A stretch of DNA of 64,000 bases from NCBI GenBank assembly GCA_018333605.1, contig JAGXSV010000059.1, positions 32,513 through 96,512 on the forward strand, given 5' to 3'. This document shows positions 36,271 through 44,476 of the stretch, in pieces; within the stretch, counting starts at the first letter, position 1, and the number at the start of each line of letters is the position of its first letter. The notes under the pieces are model-generated. The model made no database searches, had not been told where the DNA came from, and worked only from the letters and a program-made list of their open reading frames with translations. The DNA is from Hydrogenophaga sp. (lineage in GTDB: Bacteria > Pseudomonadota > Gammaproteobacteria > Burkholderiales > Burkholderiaceae_C). Made by a program: the position numbers and the translations under genes.

Positions 36271-36453
36271 TCAACGCTTGGGCTTGGAGGTGGTTTTTCG
36301 GGCTGCCGCAGAGGCGGGTGCTTTGGCTTTGTTCGGGGCCGCCTTGGGGGGTGGGTTCCTGGGTCTGTCTCCCAAGACCGACTTGAGTGGGCAAATTTTG
36401 AATGCCGGACATTTTTGACAGCCAACAGCGATGGCGATGGGGCAAACAGTCAT
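36271..36453 (-). CDS. Small cysteine-rich protein, 60 aa
   Basis: The product starts MTVCPIAIAVGCQKCPAFKI and continues CPLKSVLGD before a Lys/Ala/Pro-rich basic tail. Four cysteines (positions 4, 12, 15, 21) are spaced C-x7-C-x2-C-x5-C, which could bind zinc or an Fe-S cluster. GGAG lies six bases before the ATG. I recall similar tiny proteins with the same N-terminal pattern in other proteobacteria, without an assigned function. It is separated from the SRAP gene by 326 bp. Confidence 0.7.
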   Translation of the reverse strand: MTVCPIAIAVGCQKCPAFKICPLKSVLGDRPRNPPPKAAPNKAKAPASAAARKTTSKPKR

Positions 36454-36742
36454 GGGAACTCCGGGTTGCAGCGGGCAAAAACCAGACAGGCACACGGCTT
36501 TAGCCACATGCCGATGGGGCGTCAAGGGTAACCTGTTCAACCCATGAAACGAAGTGCGGGGAAACAATGAGCGCTCGGAGTTCGAAATCAAGTGCAAGGA
36601 CTTCAGGCACCGGTTCCTGGACCGACCATCCTGTGCATCAGCTCCCTGGGCAAAGCTCCCACCGGGATTGACGGTATGGCGCGTCGCCTGAGCATTCCTC
36701 AGCGGGTGGGCGCCTCGTCGTCCGCATCGCCCTGGCCCCGGC

Positions 36743-36773
<31 letters not shown>

Positions 36774-36779
36774 GAAAGG

Positions 36780-37523
36780 CTATTTCTTCTGAACCGGGTT
36801 GGCGGTCAGCCAGTTGGCCGGGTAGGCGCGCATGAACTCTTTGGCCTTTTGCGGGTGGGCGGTGAGCCAGGCGCCGTAAGCGCCCTCGTTGAGCACCGCC
36901 GGCATGCGCTTCTCGGAACCGGGCTGCTGGTACCGGTTCATCAAGGCGTGGCTGTTGGCGTTGACCGTGAGCAGGGTGAAGCTGACGATGACCTGTCCGT
37001 CGGCACCGCTCCAGCGCTCCCACAACCCGGCCACGCCCATGGGCTTGCCATCCACCCGGGCAATGCGGGTGGGCACGGCTTTGCCGCTGCGGTAGTCGTC
37101 TTCAACAAAGGCCATCATGGGCACGATGCAGCGCTGGCCCTGGCTCCAGGCGTCGTAATAATATTTCGATGTGCTCACCGTTTCAGAGCGGGCGTTCACC
37201 AGTTTGGTCGAGCGCAGTTTGGCGTCAGATGCCGATTTGACCCAGGTCGGTACGAAACCGAACTGGCCCGAGACCAGCTCCAGCACCAGAGGCGCCGCCT
37301 CGGCGGGTGCGTCCCCGGTGGTGCCCACGGCCGGTGCATCGGCCAGCTCGGACTCGGCGGTCTCTGGCGGCTGGGCTGGCGCGGCGGTAGTTTGCGCCTT
37401 GCGAATAAACACCCCCGGCTGGCGCGGCCACACGTTGCGCCCCACAGGGGTTTCAGGGGCAGCCACGTTAAAGGCATCGGGGTACAGCGCGGCAGGCTGC
37501 AGGCTTTCGTATTGGGAACTCAT
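36780..37523 (-). CDS. SRAP (YedK/HMCES-like) family protein lacking the catalytic cysteine
   Basis: A 247-residue member of the SOS response-associated peptidase family, whose members crosslink to abasic sites in ssDNA through Cys2. Family marks: FVPTWVKSASDAKL, VNARSETV, RCIVPMMAFVED, FTLLTVNANSHALMNRY and EKRMPAVL. Here the N terminus reads MSSQYESLQ, so Cys2 is Ser, encoded by AGT. The His expected near the RMP motif is also not in the usual place (YQQPGSEKRMP). A ~45-residue Ala/Pro-rich insert (about 42-85) is present. Possibly an inactive or DNA-binding-only paralog. Confidence 0.82.
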   Translation of the reverse strand: MSSQYESLQPAALYPDAFNVAAPETPVGRNVWPRQPGVFIRKAQTTAAPAQPPETAESELADAPAVGTTGDAPAEAAPLVLELVSGQFGFVPTWVKSASDAKLRSTKLVNARSETVSTSKYYYDAWSQGQRCIVPMMAFVEDDYRSGKAVPTRIARVDGKPMGVAGLWERWSGADGQVIVSFTLLTVNANSHALMNRYQQPGSEKRMPAVLNEGAYGAWLTAHPQKAKEFMRAYPANWLTANPVQKK

Positions 37524-37664
37524 GCGGCGATGCTAGCCGAACGCAGCAGCGCATCCACCCAACGCCGGTGCACCTGGAACGGCCACCGCCAGCCAAGACA
37601 CCAAGCCGGGCGACCAACGGGCACGATTTGCCGCCAAAATCGGTCTTATTTGTGAGGCGTTTCG

Positions 37665-38591
37665 GTGTCCGTTTCTCACCTTGTTTGTTCACATGCTGCA
37701 CCCACCGCCGCCGCGCCCAACCGCCGCACCGTGCTGCTGGGCGCCGCAGGCCTTCTGGCCTTAAGCGCAGGGGGGCGGGCTGCGGCGGCCACCCCAGCCG
37801 CCGGTGCCAGCAGCGTCTTGCCCCCGATGGCACCGGTGCCGGGCGGCATCGCCCGCCTCTCGCTCGGGCCATCGGCCACACGGCCCCTGGCGTTTGTGAC
37901 CACCACCGACGGCAGTGCCGTACCGGTGCTGGTGCTGGGCGACGCGATCGAATGGACGGCGCTGGTGGGCATACCGCTGGCCGCCGTACCGGGGGAAGCA
38001 CGCGTGGAAGTGCACGCGGCCAACGCTGCGCCAAGCACCCTGCGCTACACCGTTGCACCCAAGCGCTACGCCGAACAGCAATTGAAGGTGGCGCCCAGAA
38101 CGGTGGATCTGTCGCCCGAAGACCTGGCGCGATTTGAGCGTGAGCGCGCCCACCAGCAGCGGGTGATGGCCATCTTCAGCGAACCGCTGCCCGACCTGAA
38201 CCTCCTGCGCATGCAGGTACCCACGCCGGGGCGGCGCTCCAGCTCGTTCGGGCTGCGCCGGGTGTTCAACGGCCAGGCGCGCAGCCCGCACAGCGGCATG
38301 GACATCGCCGCGCCCACCGGCACGCCGGTGGTAGCGCCGCTGCCCGGGCGGGTGATCGACACCGGCGACTATTTTTTCAACGGCCAGACCGTCTGGCTGG
38401 ACCACGGCGGCGGCTTGCTGAGCATGGTGTGCCACCTGAGCGCGATCCGGGTGACGCTGGGCGATGCGCTCAATGCCGGTGAACCCGTGGGCGCAGTGGG
38501 CGCCACCGGCCGGGTGACCGGGCCGCACCTGCACTGGGGTGTCATGCTCAACCGCACCATGGTGGACCCGGCGCTGTTTCTGGCCGCCTGA
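37665..38591 (+). CDS. M23-family peptidase (LytM-type), Tat-like signal
   Basis: A 308-residue exported protein. The N terminus NRRTVLLGAAGLLALSAGG resembles a twin-arginine signal. The C-terminal LytM domain has zinc ligands in SPHSGMDIAAPTGTPV and GPHLHWGVML, plus VWLDHGGGLLSMVCHLS. M23 enzymes cleave peptidoglycan cross-bridges. The start is a GTG; no nearby ATG fits. It is 26 bp before the pseudouridine synthase gene on the same strand. Confidence 0.88.
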   Translation: MSVSHLVCSHAAPTAAAPNRRTVLLGAAGLLALSAGGRAAAATPAAGASSVLPPMAPVPGGIARLSLGPSATRPLAFVTTTDGSAVPVLVLGDAIEWTALVGIPLAAVPGEARVEVHAANAAPSTLRYTVAPKRYAEQQLKVAPRTVDLSPEDLARFERERAHQQRVMAIFSEPLPDLNLLRMQVPTPGRRSSSFGLRRVFNGQARSPHSGMDIAAPTGTPVVAPLPGRVIDTGDYFFNGQTVWLDHGGGLLSMVCHLSAIRVTLGDALNAGEPVGAVGATGRVTGPHLHWGVMLNRTMVDPALFLAA

Positions 38592-38617
38592 GCAACCGAC
38601 GAGCCCACATTCAAACC

Positions 38618-39145
38618 ATGCTGATCCGATTCAACAAGCCCTACGGCGTGCTCAGCCAGTTCACCCCCGAGGGCCGCTGGCGCGGGCTTAAAGACTTCAT
38701 CGACCTGCCCGGCGTGTACGTGGCCGGGCGACTGGACGCCGACAGCGAAGGCCTGCTGCTGCTGACCGACAACGGCCAGGAGCAGGCCCGCATTGCCGAT
38801 CCGCGCTTCAAGATGGAAAAAACCTACTGGGTGCAGGTGGAAGGCGAGCCCGACGAGGTGGCGCTGAACCCGTTGCGCCGGGGTGTGCCACTCAACGACG
38901 GGATCACCCTGCCCGCCCGCGCCCGCGCCATGGCGCCACCGCCCGGGCTGTGGGAGCGCGACCCGCCCATCCGCGTGCGGGCGTCCAAGCCCACGGCCTG
39001 GATCGAACTGATCATTCGCGAGGGCCGCAACCGCCAGGTGCGCCGCATGACGGCCGCTGTGGGCTTTCCCACACTGCGCCTCATACGCGCGGCCATTGGC
39101 CCGCACAGCCTGGATGGGCTGGCGCCGGGTACCTGGCAAGCCTGA
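38618..39145 (+). CDS. Pseudouridine synthase, RluE/RsuA family
   Basis: A 175-residue enzyme without an S4 domain, as in RluE (23S rRNA position 2457). It starts MLIRFNKPYGVLSQF, has the catalytic Asp in AGRLDADSEGLLLLT (about 47) and the motif REGRNRQVRRMTAAVGFPT. The product likely modifies 23S rRNA. It is probably cotranscribed with the M23 peptidase gene. Confidence 0.9.
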   Translation: MLIRFNKPYGVLSQFTPEGRWRGLKDFIDLPGVYVAGRLDADSEGLLLLTDNGQEQARIADPRFKMEKTYWVQVEGEPDEVALNPLRRGVPLNDGITLPARARAMAPPPGLWERDPPIRVRASKPTAWIELIIREGRNRQVRRMTAAVGFPTLRLIRAAIGPHSLDGLAPGTWQA

Positions 39146-39166
39146 CTTCAGCGCAGCGAAAGACCG

Positions 39167-40477
39167 TCACGCCAGCGCCAGCAGGCTGTTGCACACCTCG
39201 GCCGCAGTGGGCCGCTGGCGCGGCTGCGGGTGCTGACAGGCCTGCGCCAGACGGCCCAGGCCGGCCACGGTGGGGCTGGAAAGCGGCGCCAGCGCATGGT
39301 CGGCCAACTCTTCCAGCAAGCAGCCCAGGGCGCGCACCTCCAGCGCCTGCAAGGCCTGGCTGAGCGCAGGCTGGTCGGCGGGCAGGCGGGTGGCGGCGCC
39401 AAAGTCGCTCAGCACCGCATCGCCATTGGCCGGATTCCACAACATGTTGTGTGCGTACAGGTCGCCATGCAACACACCACGGCGGTGCAGGTGCGCCACC
39501 GCCTGGGCCATGGTGTGGGCCACGCGCAGCGCCACAGGGGCGTCCATGCGCAAGCCGCTCGGGTACACGTCCCGGGTGCAACTGTCCAGGCTGGGTGGGC
39601 CGGCCAGGTTGGTGTGGCTGGGGGCTATCAGCGGCAACAGCAGCCCGTGCAAGCCTTGGGGGTGCTCGCACAGTTCGGCGCCAGGCGTGCACAGCGCGGG
39701 GTGCTGCCCGGCGGCCAGGCTGGCAGCGCGCTCGTGCTCAGGCAAGCCGTCGCTGGTGACGGCGCCTTTGAACAGCTTGAGCGCCAGCGCCTCGCCATGG
39801 GCCACGCCCAGCCGGCGGACGCGGTGAATGTGGCCCGAAGCGCCCTCGCCCAGCCGCTCGCCAAACTGCAACTGGTGCCAGGGAACGCTGGACAAGGACG
39901 GCAGCGGTGGGAGGTTCCAGCCCAGCGGGTTGCCCGCCAGCGCCAGCCACGCCAGGCGCGGCAGCCCGGTCAGCCAGCCCGGCACATGGGTCAACTGGTT
40001 GGCCGCCAGGCGCATCAGCTCCAGCCGCTGCGCACCCGCCAGGCTGGGCGGCAAGCGGCTCAGCTGGTTACCCGCGAGCATGAGCTTTTGCAGCGCCGGG
40101 CGCTCACCCAGCGCACTGGGCAGCTGGGTAATGGCGTTGTCGGTGAGCACCAGCCAGCGCAGCGCGGCGGGCAGCGCACCGGCGGGCACATCAACGATGC
40201 GGTTGGCTTTGAACCCCACCATGTCCAACGCCGGGCAGTCACCCAGCACCTCGGGCAAATGCGTGAAATCGTTGTCTGAACAAAAAATGGTCTTCAGCCG
40301 GTGCAGGCGGCCCAGGTCGGACGGCAGGCCGTTGAGCCGGTTGCCACTCAGGTTGAGCACCTCCAGCGTGTCCGCCAGGTCCAACACCTCGGGGGGCAGC
40401 TCGGTGAGGCCACAGGTCAGATCAAGCCGGCGCGTGCCAGCGAGCGCGCCGCTGCGCAGTTGTTCCAGGGTGTGCAT
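39167..40477 (-). CDS. Leucine-rich repeat protein fused to a protein kinase domain
   Basis: The 436-residue protein begins with about seven leucine-rich repeats (residues 15-190, e.g. LEVLNLSGNRLNGLPSDLGR). It continues into a eukaryotic-like kinase domain. Kinase marks are the glycine loop LGEGASGHIHRV, the lysine in ALALKLFKG, the catalytic loop HGDLYAHNML (HGD instead of HRD) and the metal-binding DFGAA. No membrane segment is visible, so it is cytoplasmic. It is divergent from the YeeE/YedE pair. The substrate and ligand are unknown. Confidence 0.85.
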   Translation of the reverse strand: MHTLEQLRSGALAGTRRLDLTCGLTELPPEVLDLADTLEVLNLSGNRLNGLPSDLGRLHRLKTIFCSDNDFTHLPEVLGDCPALDMVGFKANRIVDVPAGALPAALRWLVLTDNAITQLPSALGERPALQKLMLAGNQLSRLPPSLAGAQRLELMRLAANQLTHVPGWLTGLPRLAWLALAGNPLGWNLPPLPSLSSVPWHQLQFGERLGEGASGHIHRVRRLGVAHGEALALKLFKGAVTSDGLPEHERAASLAAGQHPALCTPGAELCEHPQGLHGLLLPLIAPSHTNLAGPPSLDSCTRDVYPSGLRMDAPVALRVAHTMAQAVAHLHRRGVLHGDLYAHNMLWNPANGDAVLSDFGAATRLPADQPALSQALQALEVRALGCLLEELADHALAPLSSPTVAGLGRLAQACQHPQPRQRPTAAEVCNSLLALA

Positions 40478-40538
40478 GCAAATAGAGAGAAGGAATAGGC
40501 CGTGCTTCCATTATCAAAGCCACGGATAATCCCGCTCC

Positions 40539-41012
40539 ATGATGAACGCCTTTTCTCTCTTTCCCCTCGGCTGGCAGCACTATCTGCTGGGCGGGGCCTT
40601 CATTGGCGCCGGTGTGGCACTGCTGTTTCTTTTCACAGGCCTCGTGGGCGGCATGAGCACGGTGTTTTCAAGCACCTGGTCTTTTGTGCTGCAGCGGCCG
40701 TTTTTTCAGCAGGCCCGTCTGACCGACAGCCGCGTGTGGCGGCTGGTGTACGCGCTGGGGCTGCTGCTGGGCGCCGGGGTGTGGTGGGTGGTGTTTTCAG
40801 ACGGCACGCCGCTCACCACCGAGGTGCCGGTAGCGCTGCTGCTGGTGGGTGGTTTTCTGGTGGGCTATGGCGCTCGGTTGGGCAACGGCTGCACGTCGGG
40901 CCACGGCATCTGCGGGCTGGGCTCGCTGAACTGGCCCTCGCTGATGGCGGTGCTCACCTTCATGACCACGGCGTTCATCACGGCCAATCTGGCGGCATGG
41001 TGGCTGGCATGA
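40539..41012 (+). CDS. YeeE/YedE family membrane protein, first half
   Basis: A 157-residue protein with about four membrane helices and the family motif GYGARLGNGCTSGHGICGL. Its Cys residues in TsuA-type proteins conduct thiosulfate. It is one half of a transporter that is a single chain in YeeE. The stop overlaps the start of the second half (ATGA). Sulfur-compound uptake is inferred from the family; no sulfur-metabolism genes are adjacent. Confidence 0.87.
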   Translation: MMNAFSLFPLGWQHYLLGGAFIGAGVALLFLFTGLVGGMSTVFSSTWSFVLQRPFFQQARLTDSRVWRLVYALGLLLGAGVWWVVFSDGTPLTTEVPVALLLVGGFLVGYGARLGNGCTSGHGICGLGSLNWPSLMAVLTFMTTAFITANLAAWWLA

Positions 41013-41434
41013 GCACGTCACAACTGACCCCTGGAAAATTGCTCGCCGTGCTGGCCGCCGGCGCCCTTTTTGGTTTTGGTCTGGCGCTGTCCACCATGGT
41101 GCAGCCCGAGGTGGTGCTGAGCTTTCTGCGCTTTGAAGACTTCGGCCTCATGCTGGTGCTGGGCGGCGCCGTGCTCGTGACGCTGCTGGCCTACCAACTG
41201 TTGCCACGCGTGTTGGGTCAGCCCTTGCTGGGGGGAACCTTTCACCGGCATGCAAGCCACTGGAATCGCGACACCCTCACCGGCGCCGCGCTGTTTGGCG
41301 TGGGCTGGGGCCTGAGCGGTGTGTGCCCAGGTCCAGCCATTGCCGGCCTGGGCACGGGCAACTGGAGCCTGCTGTGGGCGCTGGCCGGCATTGCGCTGGG
41401 CGCCTTGGCGCAGGGCATGCGGGCCAAAGTCTGA
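41009..41434 (+). CDS. YeeE/YedE family membrane protein, second half (DUF6691-type)
   Basis: A 141-residue protein with about four helices and the motif LFGVGWGLSGVCPGPAIAG, including the conserved Cys. Coupled to the preceding gene by a 4-bp overlap, implying co-assembly of the two halves. Likely part of the same sulfur-compound channel. Confidence 0.87.
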   Translation: MSTSQLTPGKLLAVLAAGALFGFGLALSTMVQPEVVLSFLRFEDFGLMLVLGGAVLVTLLAYQLLPRVLGQPLLGGTFHRHASHWNRDTLTGAALFGVGWGLSGVCPGPAIAGLGTGNWSLLWALAGIALGALAQGMRAKV

Positions 41435-41446
41435 CATCGCTCCCCC

Positions 41447-42067
41447 ATGAGCAACCTGCCCTTCAGCCCCGCCGCCGAGCGCAACAAGGCGCCCATTCTG
41501 GAGCGGCTGCAAGCGGTGCTGCCCGCACAGGGAGCAGCGCTGGAAATTGCCTCAGGCACCGGGCAGCACGCGGTGTGGTTTGCCGCTGGGCTGCCGGGCT
41601 GGCACTGGCAACCCACCGACTTTGAAGCGCAGGCCTTGCCCGCCATCAATGCGCGCGTGGCCGAGGCGGGCCTGAGCCGTGTGGCACCAGCGCGGCGGCT
41701 GGATGTGCTGGCGCCGCAGTGGCCCGCCGAAGGGCCCGCGTTCAGCACCCTGTTTGACGCCATTTACTGTGCCAACCTGCTGCACATTGCGCCCTGGGCC
41801 ACCTGCGCCGCGCTGATGCAGGGCGCCAAGCGCCACTTGGCGCCGGGCGGCGTGCTCATCACCTACGGCCCTTACCTGGAACACGGCGTGCCCACCTCGC
41901 CTGGCAACCTGGCATTTGACGCCAGCCTGCGCGCCAACGACCCCGACTGGGGCATTCGCCAGCTGGCCCATGTGACCGAACAAGCGCAACACGCCAGCCT
42001 GGCCCTGCTGCAACGCCACGCCATGCCGTCCAACAACCTGCTGCTGGTGTGGGGCCGTCAACCCTGA
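41447..42067 (+). CDS. DUF938 family SAM-dependent methyltransferase
   Basis: A 206-residue Rossmann methyltransferase with motif I LEIASGTGQHAVWFAAGLPG and the DUF938 features FDAIYCANLLHIAPW and LITYGPYLEHG. The substrate is not known. It lies 12 bp after the YedE pair, perhaps in the same transcript. Confidence 0.88.
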   Translation: MSNLPFSPAAERNKAPILERLQAVLPAQGAALEIASGTGQHAVWFAAGLPGWHWQPTDFEAQALPAINARVAEAGLSRVAPARRLDVLAPQWPAEGPAFSTLFDAIYCANLLHIAPWATCAALMQGAKRHLAPGGVLITYGPYLEHGVPTSPGNLAFDASLRANDPDWGIRQLAHVTEQAQHASLALLQRHAMPSNNLLLVWGRQP

Positions 42068-42161
42068 GTCCGCTTGAAGGCGTGCGGCCCAACACCGCCT
42101 GCGGGGAACCATTGGGCCGGCCGCAGACTCAGCCCCGCAACACCACAAGCCCCCTGCGCCC

Positions 42162-42644
42162 ATGTTCAACACCCTGAAAGAACTGCTGGACAGCCTGACC
42201 GCCAGCCTCGCCTCGGCGACCGTCGTCCAGCCCGCAGCCGAGCAAGAACACACGCTGCAGCTCGCCACCGCTGTGCTGCTGGTGGAAGTGATGCGCGCCG
42301 ACCCGACACTGGACGAAACCAAACGCGACGCCGTGCTGCTCGCGCTGTGCGGCAAATTTGCGCTGGCCAGCGACGAGCTTGAGCGCTTGCTGGAGCTGGC
42401 CCATGAAACAGCGCGCACCGCTTACGACTACCAGCGGTTCACCAGCCTGCTCAATGAGCGCTTCACGCAAGCCCAAAAAGTCCGGGTGGTGGAGGCCATG
42501 TGGCAAGTGGCCTACGCCGACGAACACATCCACCCCAACGAGCACCATGTGATCAGCAAAGTGGCCGGGCTGTTGCACGTCACCCACGGTGAATACATTG
42601 GCGCCAAACTGCGCGCGCAAGAAGCCGCGCAAACCCAGGGGTGA
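42162..42644 (+). CDS. TerB-family protein
   Basis: A 160-residue all-helical acidic protein matching the tellurite-resistance TerB fold, with LLVEVMRADPTLDETKRDAV and VEAMWQVAYADEHIHPNEHH. Conserved acidic residues suggest divalent metal binding. No terCDE genes are near, so a tellurite role is unlikely to be testable from context. Confidence 0.85.
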   Translation: MFNTLKELLDSLTASLASATVVQPAAEQEHTLQLATAVLLVEVMRADPTLDETKRDAVLLALCGKFALASDELERLLELAHETARTAYDYQRFTSLLNERFTQAQKVRVVEAMWQVAYADEHIHPNEHHVISKVAGLLHVTHGEYIGAKLRAQEAAQTQG

Positions 42645-42756
42645 AGGCCTGGCTGCCGCACAACTCGCTACCCAGCTTTGCACGCGAGGGCACGGGGCTT
42701 TACCGGCGCGACACATGGCCCCCGCAACATGCAGGTTCACCATCAGGAGAACTTCC

Positions 42757-43203
42757 ATGGCATCCAGAAATTTTGTTGTTTACGCCCTCGCCGCCGCCAC
42801 GCTGGGCATCAGTTCGCTGTCGTTTGCCCAAGGCAACAGCCCGCGTGGCCAGCGCGAAGAACCACCCCGGGTGCAGCGCCACGATGACCGCCGGGATGAC
42901 CGGCGCGACGCCCGCGACCACCGGCAGGACGACCGCCACAGCGCACGCCAGCACCGGCAGGACGACCGCCGCGACTTCCGCGACCCGCGCAACGACCGCC
43001 ATGTCCATGCGCGCGGCCCGGCATTCAAACGCGGCGCCTACATTCCCCGCGAGTACCGCAACCGCCAGTACGTGGTGGTGAACCACCGCTCGCACCGCCT
43101 GAGCCCGCCGCCTCGCGGTCACCAGTGGGTGCAGGTTGGCGCTGACTACGTCCTGATCGCCGTGGCCACCGGGCTGATTGCGCACATCGTGCTGAACTAC
43201 TGA
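42757..43203 (+). CDS. RcnB-family periplasmic protein with Arg/Asp/His-rich region
   Basis: A 148-residue exported protein. A signal peptide ends around SLSFAQG, followed by ~55 residues dominated by D, R and H in repeats such as DDRRDDRRDARDH. The RcnB domain (YIPREYRNRQYVVVNHRSHR, GHQWVQVGADYVLIAVATG) comes next. RcnB family members tune Ni/Co homeostasis in enterobacteria, but most are uncharacterised. AGGAGAA precedes the ATG. A strong terminator follows. Confidence 0.85.
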   Translation: MASRNFVVYALAAATLGISSLSFAQGNSPRGQREEPPRVQRHDDRRDDRRDARDHRQDDRHSARQHRQDDRRDFRDPRNDRHVHARGPAFKRGAYIPREYRNRQYVVVNHRSHRLSPPPRGHQWVQVGADYVLIAVATGLIAHIVLNY

Positions 43204-43220
43204 GCACACGCTGGACACCC

Positions 43221-43260
43221 AGCCCGGCGCGCCCGCCCCTTGGGCGCGCCGGGCTTCTCT
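43221..43260 (+). terminator. Intrinsic terminator after the RcnB-family gene
   Basis: AGCCCGGCGCGCC (43221-43233) pairs perfectly with GGCGCGCCGGGCT (43243-43255), extended by one more C-G pair. A 7-nt loop lies between the arms and TTCTCT follows. The stem is very stable; the T tract is short. Confidence 0.8.
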
Positions 43261-43300
43261 GCGATGATGTCAACCGTTTACCGCCAATGCGCCCAACCCC

Positions 43301-43897
43301 ATGACTATCCGACGCCTCATTCTCCCCTTGGTCGCAACCATGGCTTTGGGGCTTGCCGCCTGCTCCAAAACAGACAGCACCCCAGCCCCATCCGCAGAAA
43401 CCGCAACAGCCATTGCACCCGCGCAAGCCTACGAGGCGGTCGCGGCGCAGGCCAAGGGTTTCACGGTGGGTGCGCTCATGAGCGCCCATACGGTGTACGT
43501 GCTGTTTGACCCGCAGTGTCCGCACTGCGGTCACTTGTGGAACGCGGCATTGCCGCTGCTGGGCAAGGCGAAATTTGTCTGGGTGCCTGTGGCCATCATG
43601 GGTTCCAAGAGCATGCCGCAAGGCGCGGCGCTGATGCAGGCTGCCGACCCGGTGGCCGCCATGTCGGCCCACGAACAGTCCATTCTGAGTGGCCAGGGTG
43701 GCATGTCGGCGTCCAGCAGCATCCCCGACGACGTGGCAGCGGCCATCCAGACCAACACCCAGTTGATGGACCGGCTGGGCGCTGCTTCGGTGCCCTTCAT
43801 CGTGGCACGGCACACCCGCAGTGGTCAGGTGATCACCCGGGCGGGTGCTCTCAGCACCGAAGCCCTGAGCGAGTTTCTGGGCCTGGGCCAGCCCTGA
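43301..43897 (+). CDS. Thioredoxin-fold lipoprotein, DsbG/DsbC-like
   Basis: A 198-residue protein with a lipoprotein signal (MALGLAAC, lipidated Cys about 21). The thioredoxin-like domain has the active site CPHC in LFDPQCPHCGHLWNA and a cis-Pro region in AASVPFIVA. It lacks the N-terminal dimerisation domain of DsbC/DsbG, so it is a shorter periplasmic thiol oxidoreductase. Redox partners are not evident. Confidence 0.85.
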   Translation: MTIRRLILPLVATMALGLAACSKTDSTPAPSAETATAIAPAQAYEAVAAQAKGFTVGALMSAHTVYVLFDPQCPHCGHLWNAALPLLGKAKFVWVPVAIMGSKSMPQGAALMQAADPVAAMSAHEQSILSGQGGMSASSSIPDDVAAAIQTNTQLMDRLGAASVPFIVARHTRSGQVITRAGALSTEALSEFLGLGQP

Positions 43898-43998
43898 CGC
43901 AGGCCAGGGCACACGCCCCGAGCAGCGAAAAACCCGGCCGTTTGTGGCTTAACATTCACGCATCAGACCGCATGTCGCGGCTGCAAACGGAGTTCCCC

Positions 43999-44139
43999 AT
44001 GGGCAAAGAACAGCGCAACGAAAAGATGTCGAAAAAGCCGAAGAAAGACACCTCGGCCCCAAAAGGTCCGGCGACTTCCGACCGCCCCACCCCACCGATG
44101 ACCTCTGTGTTACCGCGCGGCAAAGAAAAGAACAAGTGA
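43999..44139 (+). CDS. Small basic protein, 46 aa
   Basis: Starts MGKEQRNEKMSKKPKKDTSA and ends SVLPRGKEKNK, with many Lys, Pro and Thr and no hydrophobic core, so it is likely disordered. CGGAG lies seven bases before the ATG and the gene is only 10 bp before the DUF427 gene. I recall similar short Lys-rich proteins in Comamonadaceae, without function. Confidence 0.6.
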   Translation: MGKEQRNEKMSKKPKKDTSAPKGPATSDRPTPPMTSVLPRGKEKNK

Positions 44140-44149
44140 GTCAGGGCCG

Positions 44150-44431
44150 ATGAAAGCCACCTGGAACGGCGCCGTGGTCGCCGAAAGCGACGACACCGTG
44201 CTGGTGGAGGGCAACCACTACTTTCCCGAAAGTGCGCTCAACCGCGCTTTCGTCACCTTCAGCAACCACCGCACCAGCTGCCCCTGGAAAGGCCAGGCAC
44301 AGTATTACTCGCTGCTGGTCAACGGCGAGCTCAATGCCGACGCGGCCTGGTACTACCCAGACCCGAAACCCGAAGCCGACAACATCCGTGGGCGCGTGGC
44401 GTTCTGGAAGGGCGTGAAGGTCGAGCCTTGA
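44150..44431 (+). CDS. DUF427 domain protein
   Basis: A 93-residue single-domain protein typical of DUF427: MKATWNGAVVAESDDTVLVE, SNHRTSCPWKGQAQYYSL and AAWYYPDPKPEADNIRG. The family has a beta-tent fold; bacterial single-domain members have no established reaction. Probably cotranscribed with the preceding 46-aa gene. Confidence 0.88.
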   Translation: MKATWNGAVVAESDDTVLVEGNHYFPESALNRAFVTFSNHRTSCPWKGQAQYYSLLVNGELNADAAWYYPDPKPEADNIRGRVAFWKGVKVEP

Positions 44432-44476
44432 GCCCGCCAACGGCGCAGGCCTGAGCGCCAGACCGGGCGCACCCGC

